A stretch of DNA of 64,000 bases, taken from Emergomyces orientalis. Its lineage: Eukaryota; Ascomycota; Eurotiomycetes; Onygenales; Ajellomycetaceae. Shown here one piece after another: positions 52,431 to 62,179 of this stretch. The position numbers and the translations under genes were made by a program. The notes under the pieces are model-generated. The model ran no database searches. It saw only the letters and a program-made list of their open reading frames with translations, and had not been told where the DNA came from. Position 1 is the first letter of the stretch, and each line of letters starts with the position of its first letter. Where the stretch lies: NCBI GenBank assembly GCA_002110485.1, contig MOWL01000003.1, forward strand, positions 1 to 64,000. The letters are read 5' to 3'.

Positions 52431-52949
52431 TATTATTATTATTATTATTTCTACACCACTTGATCCCGAGGATATGTGGGGAGGCAGCTAGTATACAAAG
52501 TGAGAAAAACCTTGGGCTATCTAGTATAGCCCTGGCCTAAAAACCTCCTGAACAGCAAATCTATTCAACATTTGTAATTGCTTCAAGTACCGCGGAGCAG
52601 CTCCCGCTGCTCTTAGAGAAGATGGTGCATAGCACCGTGAGAAGACAAGAAAACCCCCTATATCACCATCACCCCTGTCTGAACATAAGAAAGACTTCTA
52701 ATGAATGTGGCACCTCATGCTGTGTGTCCGCCGCTCATCGCGCAGACTTCAATGTCCTGGAGTGCTTGTAGCGCGCAGGCCACTCAACTCCGCGCTTGTG
52801 GCGCGCCCGGTCGCCCAACTTCGTGCTTGCAGCGCGCCAGTCCACCCAGATCCGCGCTTCAAGCTCACTATCTTCTGGTAGGGCCTCGCTCTTCGCGCCC
52901 TTCACCCCCTGATATGCGCCAGCCGCGTTTCTTAGTTATGCTGTGCATC

Positions 52950-55900
52950 TCATTCCGCCCTTCTCTCACTTAACACCTTGGCTAGGGAGAACTGTCTGAG
53001 GATGTCCTGCTTGAGCCACCACTTGGTGAGCCTGTGCAGTTCTTCCTTGGTGTCCAGCAACCACTTCTTATCCACTCTGCTCTTCTGCTCCAGCTCCGCG
53101 CGTTCCCCACTAAATCGTGTACAGTGTATCATCACATGCAGCACCGTTTCATGCTCATATCCACATGGACATTTCGGTGTGGGGAAGTCCGGAACTCTTC
53201 TTCTGTGAAGGAACGCTGCAAGGCCTGTCTTGCCGGTATGCAGCTGGACTATCAATGAGCTTCGGGCCTTGCTCAGGCCCTCATGCCATCTTAGTAGCTC
53301 TACATTCAGAGGCCTGTCAAACAGTTCTCCTCATGGTGTTGTGCGCGCTCTTCATCTGTTCTGCCATCTTATCATTGCCTCCTCCCTCACCCATCTCTTG
53401 AAGGCTCAGTTACGCACACTGTTTTCTTGTCTTTTCTGCTTTTTCAGTTGCTTTGTCTGTCTCACTCAATTTACACTTCACCCCTGCTGCATGCTCACTG
53501 GGTGCAGTACTGTCTCCACTGACTGCATTCCTCTGTTATTCCTTCTGCGAAGTCTGGCTCTGACCTGCACACATGCCTGTTTTATCTGCTCCATGATTCC
53601 TGACTCCTTAAGCTGCTCAGTTGCTCTGGCCACCACACTGTCTAGATGTATCTTCAGAGGCAGTGTGGCTGTCTCCGCCTCCAGTGAGGTGATTGGAGTA
53701 GCTCTGTAGGCCCCTGCAATGACCTGTAGGCATTTATTTTGAATCTTCTCCAGGCTGGCTAGCAGCTGGCGTTGATGTCGCGGTTCATGTTGTGTCGCCT
53801 GTGGTTGATGCCATGCCAGCGCTCCGTATCCTATTGCGGGCCTTATCACTGCATTGTAGACCCTCCGGGCATGCTGCAGTGGCAGGCCCCAGGTTGACTG
53901 TGTTGTCTGAGTTAGGGCACCTATCTGCGATTTCGCTCTGCCTACCACCTTACTGACATGGCTACGCCACCTCAGCTTAGGGTCAAGCCAGATGCCTAGC
54001 ACCCGCATCTCCCTCTGTGGCTTGATCACTTGCTATGGCAATTGCAGTGAGTGTTCTAGATTGAATCTAGTTCTTGTTCTGGTAAAGTGCATGAGCTCAT
54101 ACTTCTGTGGTGCAAAGATTGCCCCATGTCTGCTCGCCCAAAGCTCACAGCTGGCATGGATCCGCGCCAGATGCGCACAATTCGCTTCAGTTGAGTCGCC
54201 ATATGCTAGAATGTTCACATCGTCTACAAATCCTATGCAGCTGACAGGCTCACTTTGTGATGCACATATTCTGAGCAACTCCTCATTGTAGAATAAGAAC
54301 AGAATGGGTGACAAGGGTGATCCCTGTGGGATGCCTGCATTCACCTCAAAGGCTTCAGTTTCCTGCTCATCAAATACTAGTGTCGCCTTGCGCCCCTGCA
54401 TGAATGAGTTGACCCATCCAGTCAGCTGTCTGGGCAGTCCTCTTTTTCTTAGAATGTGCACTAGGCGATTTCTGAGCACTCTGTCATAGGCCCCTGAGAT
54501 GTCCAGTGACAGCACTGAGGCCACTGCTTCCTGCTCCTTCCACACTGTGTGAATCTGCACCAGTAACAGAACAATTGCTGTTTCTGTGGAGCGGCCTCCT
54601 CGCGCCCCCATTTGCTGAGCTGGTAGCATCCCATGTTTCTCTGCCAGAGACCTTATTTCCTTGGCTGTTGCAGCCTCTACAATTTTATCTAGGGTGTCAA
54701 GTAGTGCAATCGGCCTTCAGGCTCCCACTTCACTGTAGTCCTTCTTTCCTGGCTTCTTGAGCACCACCGTGCGCGCTGTTTTGAATATCTGTGAGTAGTA
54801 CTCCCAATGCCAGCAGGCCTGTGTAAGCTCAGTTATTGCTGTGATGAACCTTGGGCCTAGCATTTTGAGGAAGCGGTTGGGGATGCTGTTGGCACCCGGG
54901 GCCTTGTCGTTCGGAAGCCTAGCAATCAGCGCTGCCATGGCCTCCTCTGTGAGCACTACCATGTCAGTCACACTCCGCGGCTGCGTTCCCACGTTCATGT
55001 CATCTTCCCTTGCCGCCAAAGGCTCCAGGAAGAACCGCGCCCGTAGTAGTTCGGCCTTGTCCTGGAATGCAGTGGCTCGCGCCTCGGTTTCACCCAAGGC
55101 CTCTGGCATTCCTCTAAGCGGTGGCAGTCTTGCCGGTTGCTTGGTCTTGTTGGTGTGTGTGCGACCCCACTTTGCCAGCTTCCAGAGCAGTTTAGGATCT
55201 GTGCCAGCACTGTTCATTAGATCGCGGAAGCTGGCAGTCTTGGCCAGCTTTATTTCCTTGTTTTGTCTGTTGCGGGCATGTCTTCTTTCCTCCTCAGTGC
55301 TGCCTGCATCCCTCATGGTTCTCTTGTACTCACTCACTGCCTGCGCCACTCTGTTGGACCACCACGAGCGACTCTGCTTGCAGATGCGCGCGCGTTTAGC
55401 ATGTTTCTCTGCTAGCTCATTGATGAATTCACTTAGATAGTTTGCATAGCAATCAATCTCTGCTGTTGAGCCAAAGCTGTTGCAACATTGTAGCTCTTGG
55501 CAGTCCTTTTGCAGCTGCTGTATATTCACTTGCCGCCAGTTGCGTTTTTCCCTTAGTACCACAGGTATGTTGATGGCCAACTTAGTGACCACTGGTAGAT
55601 GATCTGATGCCATATCCGCCTTGTGTGCGACCCAGTATTCCAGTACCCCTGCACTCAGGTTCTCTGAGAGAAAGATTAGGTTCAAGGTGGTGCCAGTGCT
55701 TCTGCAGTCCTGCCATGTAATCTCTCCCCGTGGTGTTGCCAGCTGCAGTCCGAGAGCATTCACCTGTGCTATGAGCTCCCATGCCAGGTCAAAGTCCTGT
55801 CTCACTCGCTCACCTCCCCACTTTGAGTGATGCACATTGAAGTCTCCCAGCACCACTACCTCCGCCTGCCGCGCTTCCGCACCCTGACTTTGCACTTGTT

Positions 55901-56408
55901 GCGCGTCTGCACCCTGATCTCGCGCTCGTAGCGCACTTGTGTCTGGGTCTTGCGCCTGTTGCGCACATCGCCCCTGAGTTCGCGCTGGTAGCGAGGCCTC
56001 GGCCTCCTCCACCACCGCTTGTAGCTCAAGGATGGGGGAACTCTCTGGCACAGTTGTGTAGCTGCCTGGTGGAGCAGCGTAGACATTGAGCATTAGTAGT
56101 GGTCCTCTTACCGTGTTCACAGTGAGCAATGCCATGGATTCTGTAATGACCCTGACATCCCATGCTGTTGCCTTCAGTCTTTTGTTGATGAGGAAGCCCA
56201 CCCTGGCCTCCTTGGCCTGCATGCCTGTCTGCCAGAATCCACAGTTGGCCGAGCATGTTGTACCCCTTCCAGATTCCCTCTGCATCCATGGTTTCTGCAG
56301 TGCGATGATGTCGTAGTTTAATGCTGTTTCGGGCTTGGCCAGTAATGCGTTCATCACCTTGTTTGAGTTATGCACATTGTATTGTAGTATATGGACTTGC
56401 TCACTCAT
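52950..56408 (-). pseudogene. LINE-2 ORF2: endonuclease and reverse transcriptase, many TGA
   Basis: Start MSEQVHILQYNVHNS. Endonuclease: VVLGDFNVHHSKWGG and ASDHLPVV, with a repeat-derived insert rich in AQQ/ARDQ before it. RT: PNRFLKMLGP, SLDISGAYDRV, GIPQGSPLSPILF, and the box FVDDVNILAY, then LGIWLDPKLRW. A C-terminal zinc-like CPCGYEHETVLHVMIHC ends it; I see no RNase H. In-frame stops: TGA at 54717-54719 (GA-x-RPIALL), 53478-53480, 53466-53468, 53406-53408, 53352-53354 and 53331-53333, and TAG at 54033-54035. Most TGAs stand where Trp fits. It is dead as read by the standard code. Confidence 0.85.
55862..56000 (-). repeat. About 30-bp minisatellite inside the LINE-2 endonuclease domain
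   Basis: Repeats around CGCGCTCGTAGCGC add about 45 residues (AQQAQDPDTSALRARDQGA) between IxELQ and the GDFNVHH motif. The same kind of unit is found in the 3' UTR of this element. Confidence 0.6.
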
Positions 56409-56665
56409 GGTTCACCCATGTCTTGGTCCTGCGTGGAGTCTGGTCGCGCTGGGCGTGCATAGCCACTGAGCGAGCCCCGTTGCTGCGTGCCAGCTCTTGC
56501 CACATTCATGGGTCTGCTGACCTTGCACTGAACAATCAGAGGGTCCTCTCCTGTGATTCTGCTACACTTTCTGGGGGTGATTCAACCCTCCTCATCTGGT
56601 GTTTGCACCACAAAGCGTCTTGGCCGGTTCTTGAGAGCCTCCTTGGCCAGTGAAACTGCAGTCTG

Positions 56666-57757
56666 TCACTCAGAGCATCTTGCAGACCATGCTGGGTGAT
56701 CTCCTTCACAGTTACAGCAGACTGCCTTCTTTCCTTCCAGTGCTGCGGGGCAGGTCTTGTCCGTGTGTCCCTCTGCTGCACAGTGCCCACAGATATCACC
56801 CTTGCGGCAGAATCTGGCTATGTGTCCATATTGCTGGCAGCTGTAGCATCGGGTGACCTGAGCCTTCCTGTGAAAGATTTCAACCATGCAGAATTCATTC
56901 CCCAGAATGATGCCATTCTCCACAAGCGTGTTTGCCTGCTGCGGTGTGGCTACATGTAGGATAATACTTCCATGAGGCCGCTGCTGTTTAGCTAGCCGCT
57001 TTGTGACCCTGTGGATGAGTACTCTGCATCTGAGAGATGGGTTCTGCTTGTAGACATTCTTCACTGCTTTATCTGAGCTAATTCAGCTAATGACACTGAT
57101 AGATGCACTCTTGACCAATACTGCATACATCTCCTTTCTCATGTGTGTCTTGTCACCCCATTTCTTCACTCATTCATTACTTTTTGTCAGCTCGGCCTTC
57201 GTGCTGGGGTTGTCTGTGACCAGGATCAGATCACCACTAGGCATGTATCTTGCTGCAACTATGGTGCCAGTGGTCACATCTTTGATGGTCCCATTTACCT
57301 TTCTCACAATGGCCTCTGGGGTGCGTTCCTCCACTGGCAGTGTGTCACAGTTGCGGCGAGATATCACCACCTCTCTCAATGCACGCCCGGTTACTATCTT
57401 TGCTGGCGGCCCTCCATTGGCCGCTATGCGCGCCCATGAGGTCTCACTGTCCAGCATGTTGCGTCTTTCATTTTGCTGTGATGCGCTTGTAGCGTTCTCT
57501 AGCTTCTTTAACATGTTGTCAAGCAGGTCCTCCTTGAGCTCATTCACTGCCTTCAGAGCTCTCTGAATATACAGTAATTCTTTCTTATTAACCTTCTTGT
57601 CTTTCTCTCCCTCTCTAAGAGCCTCGGTGATCATGCGCAGTGTTGCTGTCATACCATTTGTTGCTGCATCTCCTGCCTGCGCGGCTCCAGGTACGCGTCG
57701 CGCCGCGCGCGCACCCACATTCCCTGCACCACCATTCACGCTCACAGCCTCAACCAT
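56666..57757 (-). pseudogene. LINE-2 ORF1 (gag-like) with zinc knuckles, several TGA
   Basis: The frame starts MVEAVSVNGGAGNVG. The coiled region (LREGEKDKKVNKKELLYIQR) is followed by three CCHC knuckles: CYSCQQYGHIARFC, CGHCAAEGHTDKTC and CCNCEGDHPAWSARC. It is one phase throughout, broken by TGA at 57170-57172 (NE-x-VKKWGDK), 57083-57085 (IS-x-ISSDK) and 56666-56668 (SE-x-QTAVSL), after which QTAVSLAKEALKNRPRRF still reads as the normal tail. Trp fits all three. Confidence 0.82.
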
Positions 57758-57877
57758 GGTGTTTGAGAGTGTGTGAGCGAGCTGATGCCCTTCAAGACCC
57801 TCTGCGGTACGAAAGCGATCGCGATTTAGATGTAAAAGAATAAAATAATTTTTGATGAGGTTTTTTCGCTTTTTTTC

Positions 57878-57889
57878 ATTTCTATCAGT
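57878..57889. repeat. Right 12-bp target-site duplication of LINE-2
   Basis: ATTTCTATCAGT repeated from 52419-52430. Confidence 0.85.
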
Positions 57890-59779
57890 TTAAAAGCTTT
57901 CATAATAGTATATAATTCAGCATCAAATACTTCACATTCATTTCCAATATTCCATGAATCTGATGTATATTTGTAATTATCTTCTGTATATGCTATTTCA
58001 GCTTCTAGGCCTTTATTTTCATTCATTGAATCATCTGAATAGATTAGAATTGACTTTTTAAAATCAATTTTCTCTATTATTCTTCTATGATTCTCAGCTT
58101 CTTCTGGTTTTGATAATGCGCTTATTTCAATTGAAATCATTGAGTCTAGTTTTTCTTTCCATGAATATAGCTTTTTGTGTTCAATCTTTTCAATATTTAA
58201 TGAGGAGAACTCATTTTTAATCATTGAGTATACTCTATATAGTTGAGAAGGGATTTTTTTTCTATTTCTCTTATTTTCTTGATTTTCTTGACTTTCATTT
58301 CAATCTAGATATCTATTCCAATCTAAGTCATTTCCAGATTGAATTGGAGGATAAGATGTAGATATTCTTTTTCTAATTGAATGAATATCTGGCATTTTCA
58401 TGATTCTCAGTGCATAATTCTTGCATATCTTCTCAAATCTTATTTCAGGAGGTGATATAGAAGCTTCTATTTCCATAGCTCTACATGAAGAGGTTTTGAA
58501 AGCTCCCAGAATTCTTCTTAAAGCTGTATTCTGTAATTTTTGAAACTTATCTATGAAGTGTTTCTGGTTCTTCCACCATATCTGAACACCATAATCAGAA
58601 ATAGATGCTATACATGCAATGTATAGCTGTCTCATAGCTTGAAATGATAAACCCCTTTCAGTATTAGAAAGTTGTATTATACTATTTAAAACTCTTTCAG
58701 CTTGAGCCATTCTTTTTTGAATATGAGATTTAAAATTGAGTTTTGAATCCAGTCAGATTCCTAGTCATCTTACAACTGATTTAGGCTTTATTTCTTGATT
58801 TAATAGATTTAAACTTATTTCCTTTCCATATCTTTTTGGAAAAAAGTGAATTAATTCAGTTTTTTCCATATTAAATTGAATTAGGTTTAAATCTTCTCTA
58901 TTAAATATCTCTTGCACAGCTTTTTCAATATTTTCACAATTTTCTTTTATTGTTCTTGAGCTGAAAATCAGATCTATATTATCAACATAGCTAGGAGATC
59001 TCACTATCTCCATTTCTCTATCTTTGAATAGATTTTTTGTATATATAGCAAATAGAATTGGTGAGACTGGAGATCTCTGAGAAACTCCTATTTCAATTTC
59101 AGTAATATCTTGCTTTAATGAGTCAAAAAGTAGTTGAATATATCTTTTTGACATAAAACATATAACCCATTTTATTAATGCTTTTGGTAGTTTCATCTCT
59201 TGAAGAATAATTATTAGCTTATTCTTTGAAACATGATCAAAAGCACCTTTTATATCAATAAAAGCAGCTGTTGTAACTAAGCCTTCATTTTTTGCCATTT
59301 GAATATCATGAATTATTGATAAAACTGTATCTATTGCAGAATTCTGTTTTCTGCCACCCATTTGATCATTATATAATAAATCAGTGATTGAGCCTAGATA
59401 TGATAATCTTGTTGCTATTATTTTTTCAAGAATTTTTCCCAAGCAATTCAAAAGTGATATAATTCTATAAGACTTTGGCATAGTAGCTTTTCTATTTGGT
59501 TTTGCAAGAACTATACCAGTTGCTTGTCTCCAGCATTCAGGGTGATACCCATTCTTCATTAGTTGAGAGAATAATTCAAATAATTCATTTTTCAGAGAAT
59601 GAAAGACTTTTTGAATGATTAAATGATTTATAGTATCAGGTCCTGCAGCTGTTTTTGTAGAACTTGTAAAAACAGCAGTTTCAAGTTCATTTCTAGATAG
59701 ATCTGGCCAAGCCCATCTTGAATCTTCAATATATTCACATATTGAACTATATTGTTCAGATTGAGGTGGTTTTTGAAAT
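57890..59779 (-). pseudogene. LINE-1 RT and start of RNase H, part F
   Basis: One frame from FQKPPQSEQ to AFKLIEM, with TGA at 58765-58767 and 58753-58755 (VR-x-LGI-x-LDSK, both TGG in copy C) and 58300-58302 (YLD-x-NES). The RT box is SYVDNIDLIF, so the second catalytic Asp is Asn. Several Gly are Glu or Asp (GLEAEI for GLGAGI, SDDS for SDGS). Confidence 0.82.
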
Positions 59780-59985
59780 AAATGTCTTAGTATTAAATTG
59801 TATCATTTTTTATTTTTGAATGTGTCTCTTATTCTGGGCTGGAATTACTGTAATGGCAAGTGACAAGAAGTTACATGTATTTAAATATAGTTTACATGAT
59901 AAATTCTAGTAATACTAGATGGGCATCATAATCACTGATTGCATATGCCTTAATGAAAGAAAAAAAAAAAAAAAAAAAAAAAAAA
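59780..59985 (+). mobile_element. Related LINE 3' end with poly-A tail
   Basis: TTATTCTGGGCTGGAATTAC, GCATCATAATCACTGATTGC and a run of about 29 A follow the layout of the LINE-1 3' UTR (TATTCTGGGCTGGAATTC, ATCATAGTCTCTGACTGC) but with a poly-A tail instead of (AAT)n. It meets copy F head to head. Confidence 0.5.
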
Positions 59986-60123
59986 AGAATACAATGAATA
60001 TTTTCTAAGTGTAACAGATCTACACTGAAGAGCTTGGCACTAATATAGATTTTATATAATAAAATAGAAAACATTAAGAAAAGAAGAGAAAAGAAAGAGA
60101 AATTTGTCAGAGATAGAGATTTA

Positions 60124-60287
60124 TATATTATTATTATTCTTCAATTATAGATATATATGCAGTCAGAGACTATGATATCTACCTGAGACTCAAAGAGTCT
60201 CAGGATTTTTCTAACTTTAACACTAATTACTATACATTTTTTCTTCAAACAAATAGCACTTGCAATACTTGAATTCCAGCCCAGAAG
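60124..60287 (-). mobile_element. LINE-1 3'-end fragment
   Basis: 3' UTR with intact hairpin (60182-60204) and (AAT)n tail, cut at TTCCAGCCCAGAA. It keeps the unmutated CCAGCCC that is CAGCTCA in the 51-kb copy. Confidence 0.75.
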
Positions 60288-60470
60288 AGATTTATATATA
60301 TATATAATAAAGCTCTGAGTGAAGCTCTGAACAGAAGAATAGAAGCTTCAATAAAAGAGTTAGTTCAGAAATCAGAGCTTTTGAAGTGAAGAAACCATGA
60401 AGTGTACACTTTCAGAAACATAGCAGAGGTGTAGCGGAATGGTCTATTAATCAGGCATAGTCTGTCACAC

Positions 60471-60786
60471 CTTTGTATTCATGTCATGAGTTATTTTGTC
60501 AATTATTAATTTATTTTCTTTGTAATCACTTGAAAATTATATGAAAAAAGAGAATATAAATAATTTTTAAAAATATTTATAAAAAATATAAAATATAAAA
60601 TAAAATAAAAATCAATTTACTGACTATTCTGAGCTGAAATTCAAGTATTGCAAGTGCTATTTATTTGAAGAAAAAATGTATATTAATTAATTTTAAAGTT
60701 AGAAAAATTCTGAGACTCTTTGAGTCTTAGATAGATATCATAGTCTCTGACTGCATATATCTATAATGGAAGAATAATAATAATAT
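60471..60786 (+). mobile_element. LINE-1 3'-end fragment
   Basis: Plus-strand 3' UTR from TTTGTATTCATGTCATGAG to GAAGAATAATAATAAT. The hairpin is damaged (GAGTCTTAG). It shares older changes with the 51-kb copy (CTGAGCTGAAATTC). Confidence 0.75.
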
Positions 60787-61099
60787 AGCCATCCATGTTG
60801 ACGCCAAGGTGAATTTGCAAGGCAAACTGCAGGGGAGGCAGCTTCCATGCAACTGGAGCAGAAACGGAATGCAGAATCATGCTGCTGCCTACATTCTCGT
60901 GTTATACGCTTTTGTGCCGCTTACATCCACAGGAAAGGTATATATAACTACCATTGTCGACAGCCGACTACCAAATGCGGTTGAGTCCCCAAATCTCCAG
61001 TGAAGTGCCAGTTCAATCTTAAAATTTTTTCTTCCTTGCCGCACGACTTTCCCACTACATATCTATTTCGAAGTCTTTCATCTTGTTACCAGCTGCATC

Positions 61100-61503
61100 A
61101 TGAGCGGCAACGCTGATAAAGCTAAAGAAGCTCGTGACACCTTGAGCTCGATATACTCCTTCTATGCGGCTAACCAAGATACTGTCGAAAACGTCCCTTC
61201 CTTCATCAGCAGTTCTAGTGGTGATATCCCAATCGCCGTGCAGATCCCCTCTACAGAACAAACCGAAGAATTGAAAAAACACTTGAAGACGCTCATTGAA
61301 ACTCAAGAGGCAATTGACGGTATTTCAGAAAGGGACCGGCGACTCATGCTTGAGGCAGCCGACGCTAGCACCATCAAGCGCAGGGAAAACAAACAGAACA
61401 AGCAATCAGGGACTGGCACTGGACAGGTGAGAGCAGAATTTTTATTTTTTGTAATTGAGCTATCTAACGCATGAGGTATAAGCAGATGGGTTCGACAGAG
61501 TGA
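61100..61503 (+). CDS. Small protein of unknown function, 114 residues, one intron
   Basis: Exon 1 is 61100-61426, the intron 61427-61485 (GTGAGA, branch CTAAC at about 61464, ATAAGCAG, 59 bp), then a short exon 61486-61503 (MGSTE, stop). The protein is mostly helical and charged (EQTEELKKHLKTLIETQEAI, ISERDRRLMLEAADAS, IKRRENKQNKQ). I do not recognise it. It could be the N-terminal remnant of a longer protein because the last exon is so short. Confidence 0.45.
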
Positions 61504-61689
61504 TCCGGTAACACTTGCGTACAACACCCTCCAATGTTGACAACAGCAAGAATGGCAGAATTTTGTCGCGAATTATTGCTGGTTAGTCCTTCACAGTATG
61601 CGAACCAATTAAGCTTCGGCGGCCTTTAAGTGTGTATCTCCAGTTCGGGTCTAAATGAAGGGATTTTGCGGACAAGAAAGGGTTTTAAA

Positions 61690-62106
61690 GTGGTGCCAGC
61701 ATGCAAGCGCAGCGGCAAATCGACTAGTCGCTTGAGATGACGTTCGACAGAAACACATTTTGAAAAAGTGACTTAAATATCAATTTGGCTCTGCCTCGTT
61801 TGCTTCGGTTCCCATCGTTTGATCTTTGTTTGCTTAGCATATTTGATTCCGGCCCACGAGCTCCATTGATATCGCCTATCTATTGTAAATCGTTAAAGGG
61901 GCCATAATTATAAAGTCCAATCCATGAACGTAGGGTGAATCCGCAAAATCGTTCGAAATATTGATAGGAATGAGGCACAAGGTTTTTGTTAAATTTACAG
62001 AGTTGCCATCCTGAGCGACATCGTCTCCTTCGACATCTTCTCTGAACATTGGTCTGGTGTGGCGGTAATCGTTTTCGTCTTTGACGTGGCATCCAAATTC
62101 CGGCAT
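61690..62106. repeat. Rearranged copy of MADS-like locus
   Basis: 61690-61790 repeats 26530-26640. 61954-61985 (GATAGGAATGAGGCACAAGG) matches 43720-43745 in plus orientation, while 61995-62105 matches 43616-43700 in minus orientation. The two halves of the MADS-like frame are thus back to back, so no protein can result. Confidence 0.55.
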
Positions 62107-62179
62107 GTGCTATCTGATGAGGAGCTTGGAGTACCATAAATATATCTTCTAGCCCTAATCTCTCAACGCTTTAACCCAT

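Larger units (their letters stand above)
52431..57877 (-). mobile_element. LINE-2, full-length Tad-like LINE inserted in LINE-1
   Basis: 5447 bp on the minus strand, from a short 5' UTR (57877) through ORF1, ORF2 and a 3' UTR to an (AAT)7-like tail (52431-52449), with a perfect 12-bp TSD. It is GC-richer than LINE-1. A 31-bp GC-rich minisatellite (around GCTTGTAGCGCGC) lies in the 3' UTR at about 52757-52870. Confidence 0.88.
51294..59779 (-). mobile_element. LINE-1 copy E/F, split by LINE-2
   Basis: The 5' part is 57878-59779 (RT to the first third of RNase H) and the 3' part 51294-52430 (rest of RNase H, tail, 3' UTR, (AAT)n). The join is exact through the 12-bp duplication ATTTCTATCAGT. 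It is 5'-truncated at 59779 inside FQKPPQSEQ. It carries many TGG-to-TGA changes. Confidence 0.85.

Noticed and set aside
8419..59779. UGA read as tryptophan in the LINE elements
   Set aside because: The same GG-to-GA change also turns Gly codons into Glu, Asp or Arg, and sister copies keep TGG. Mutation explains all of it; recoding explains only the stops.
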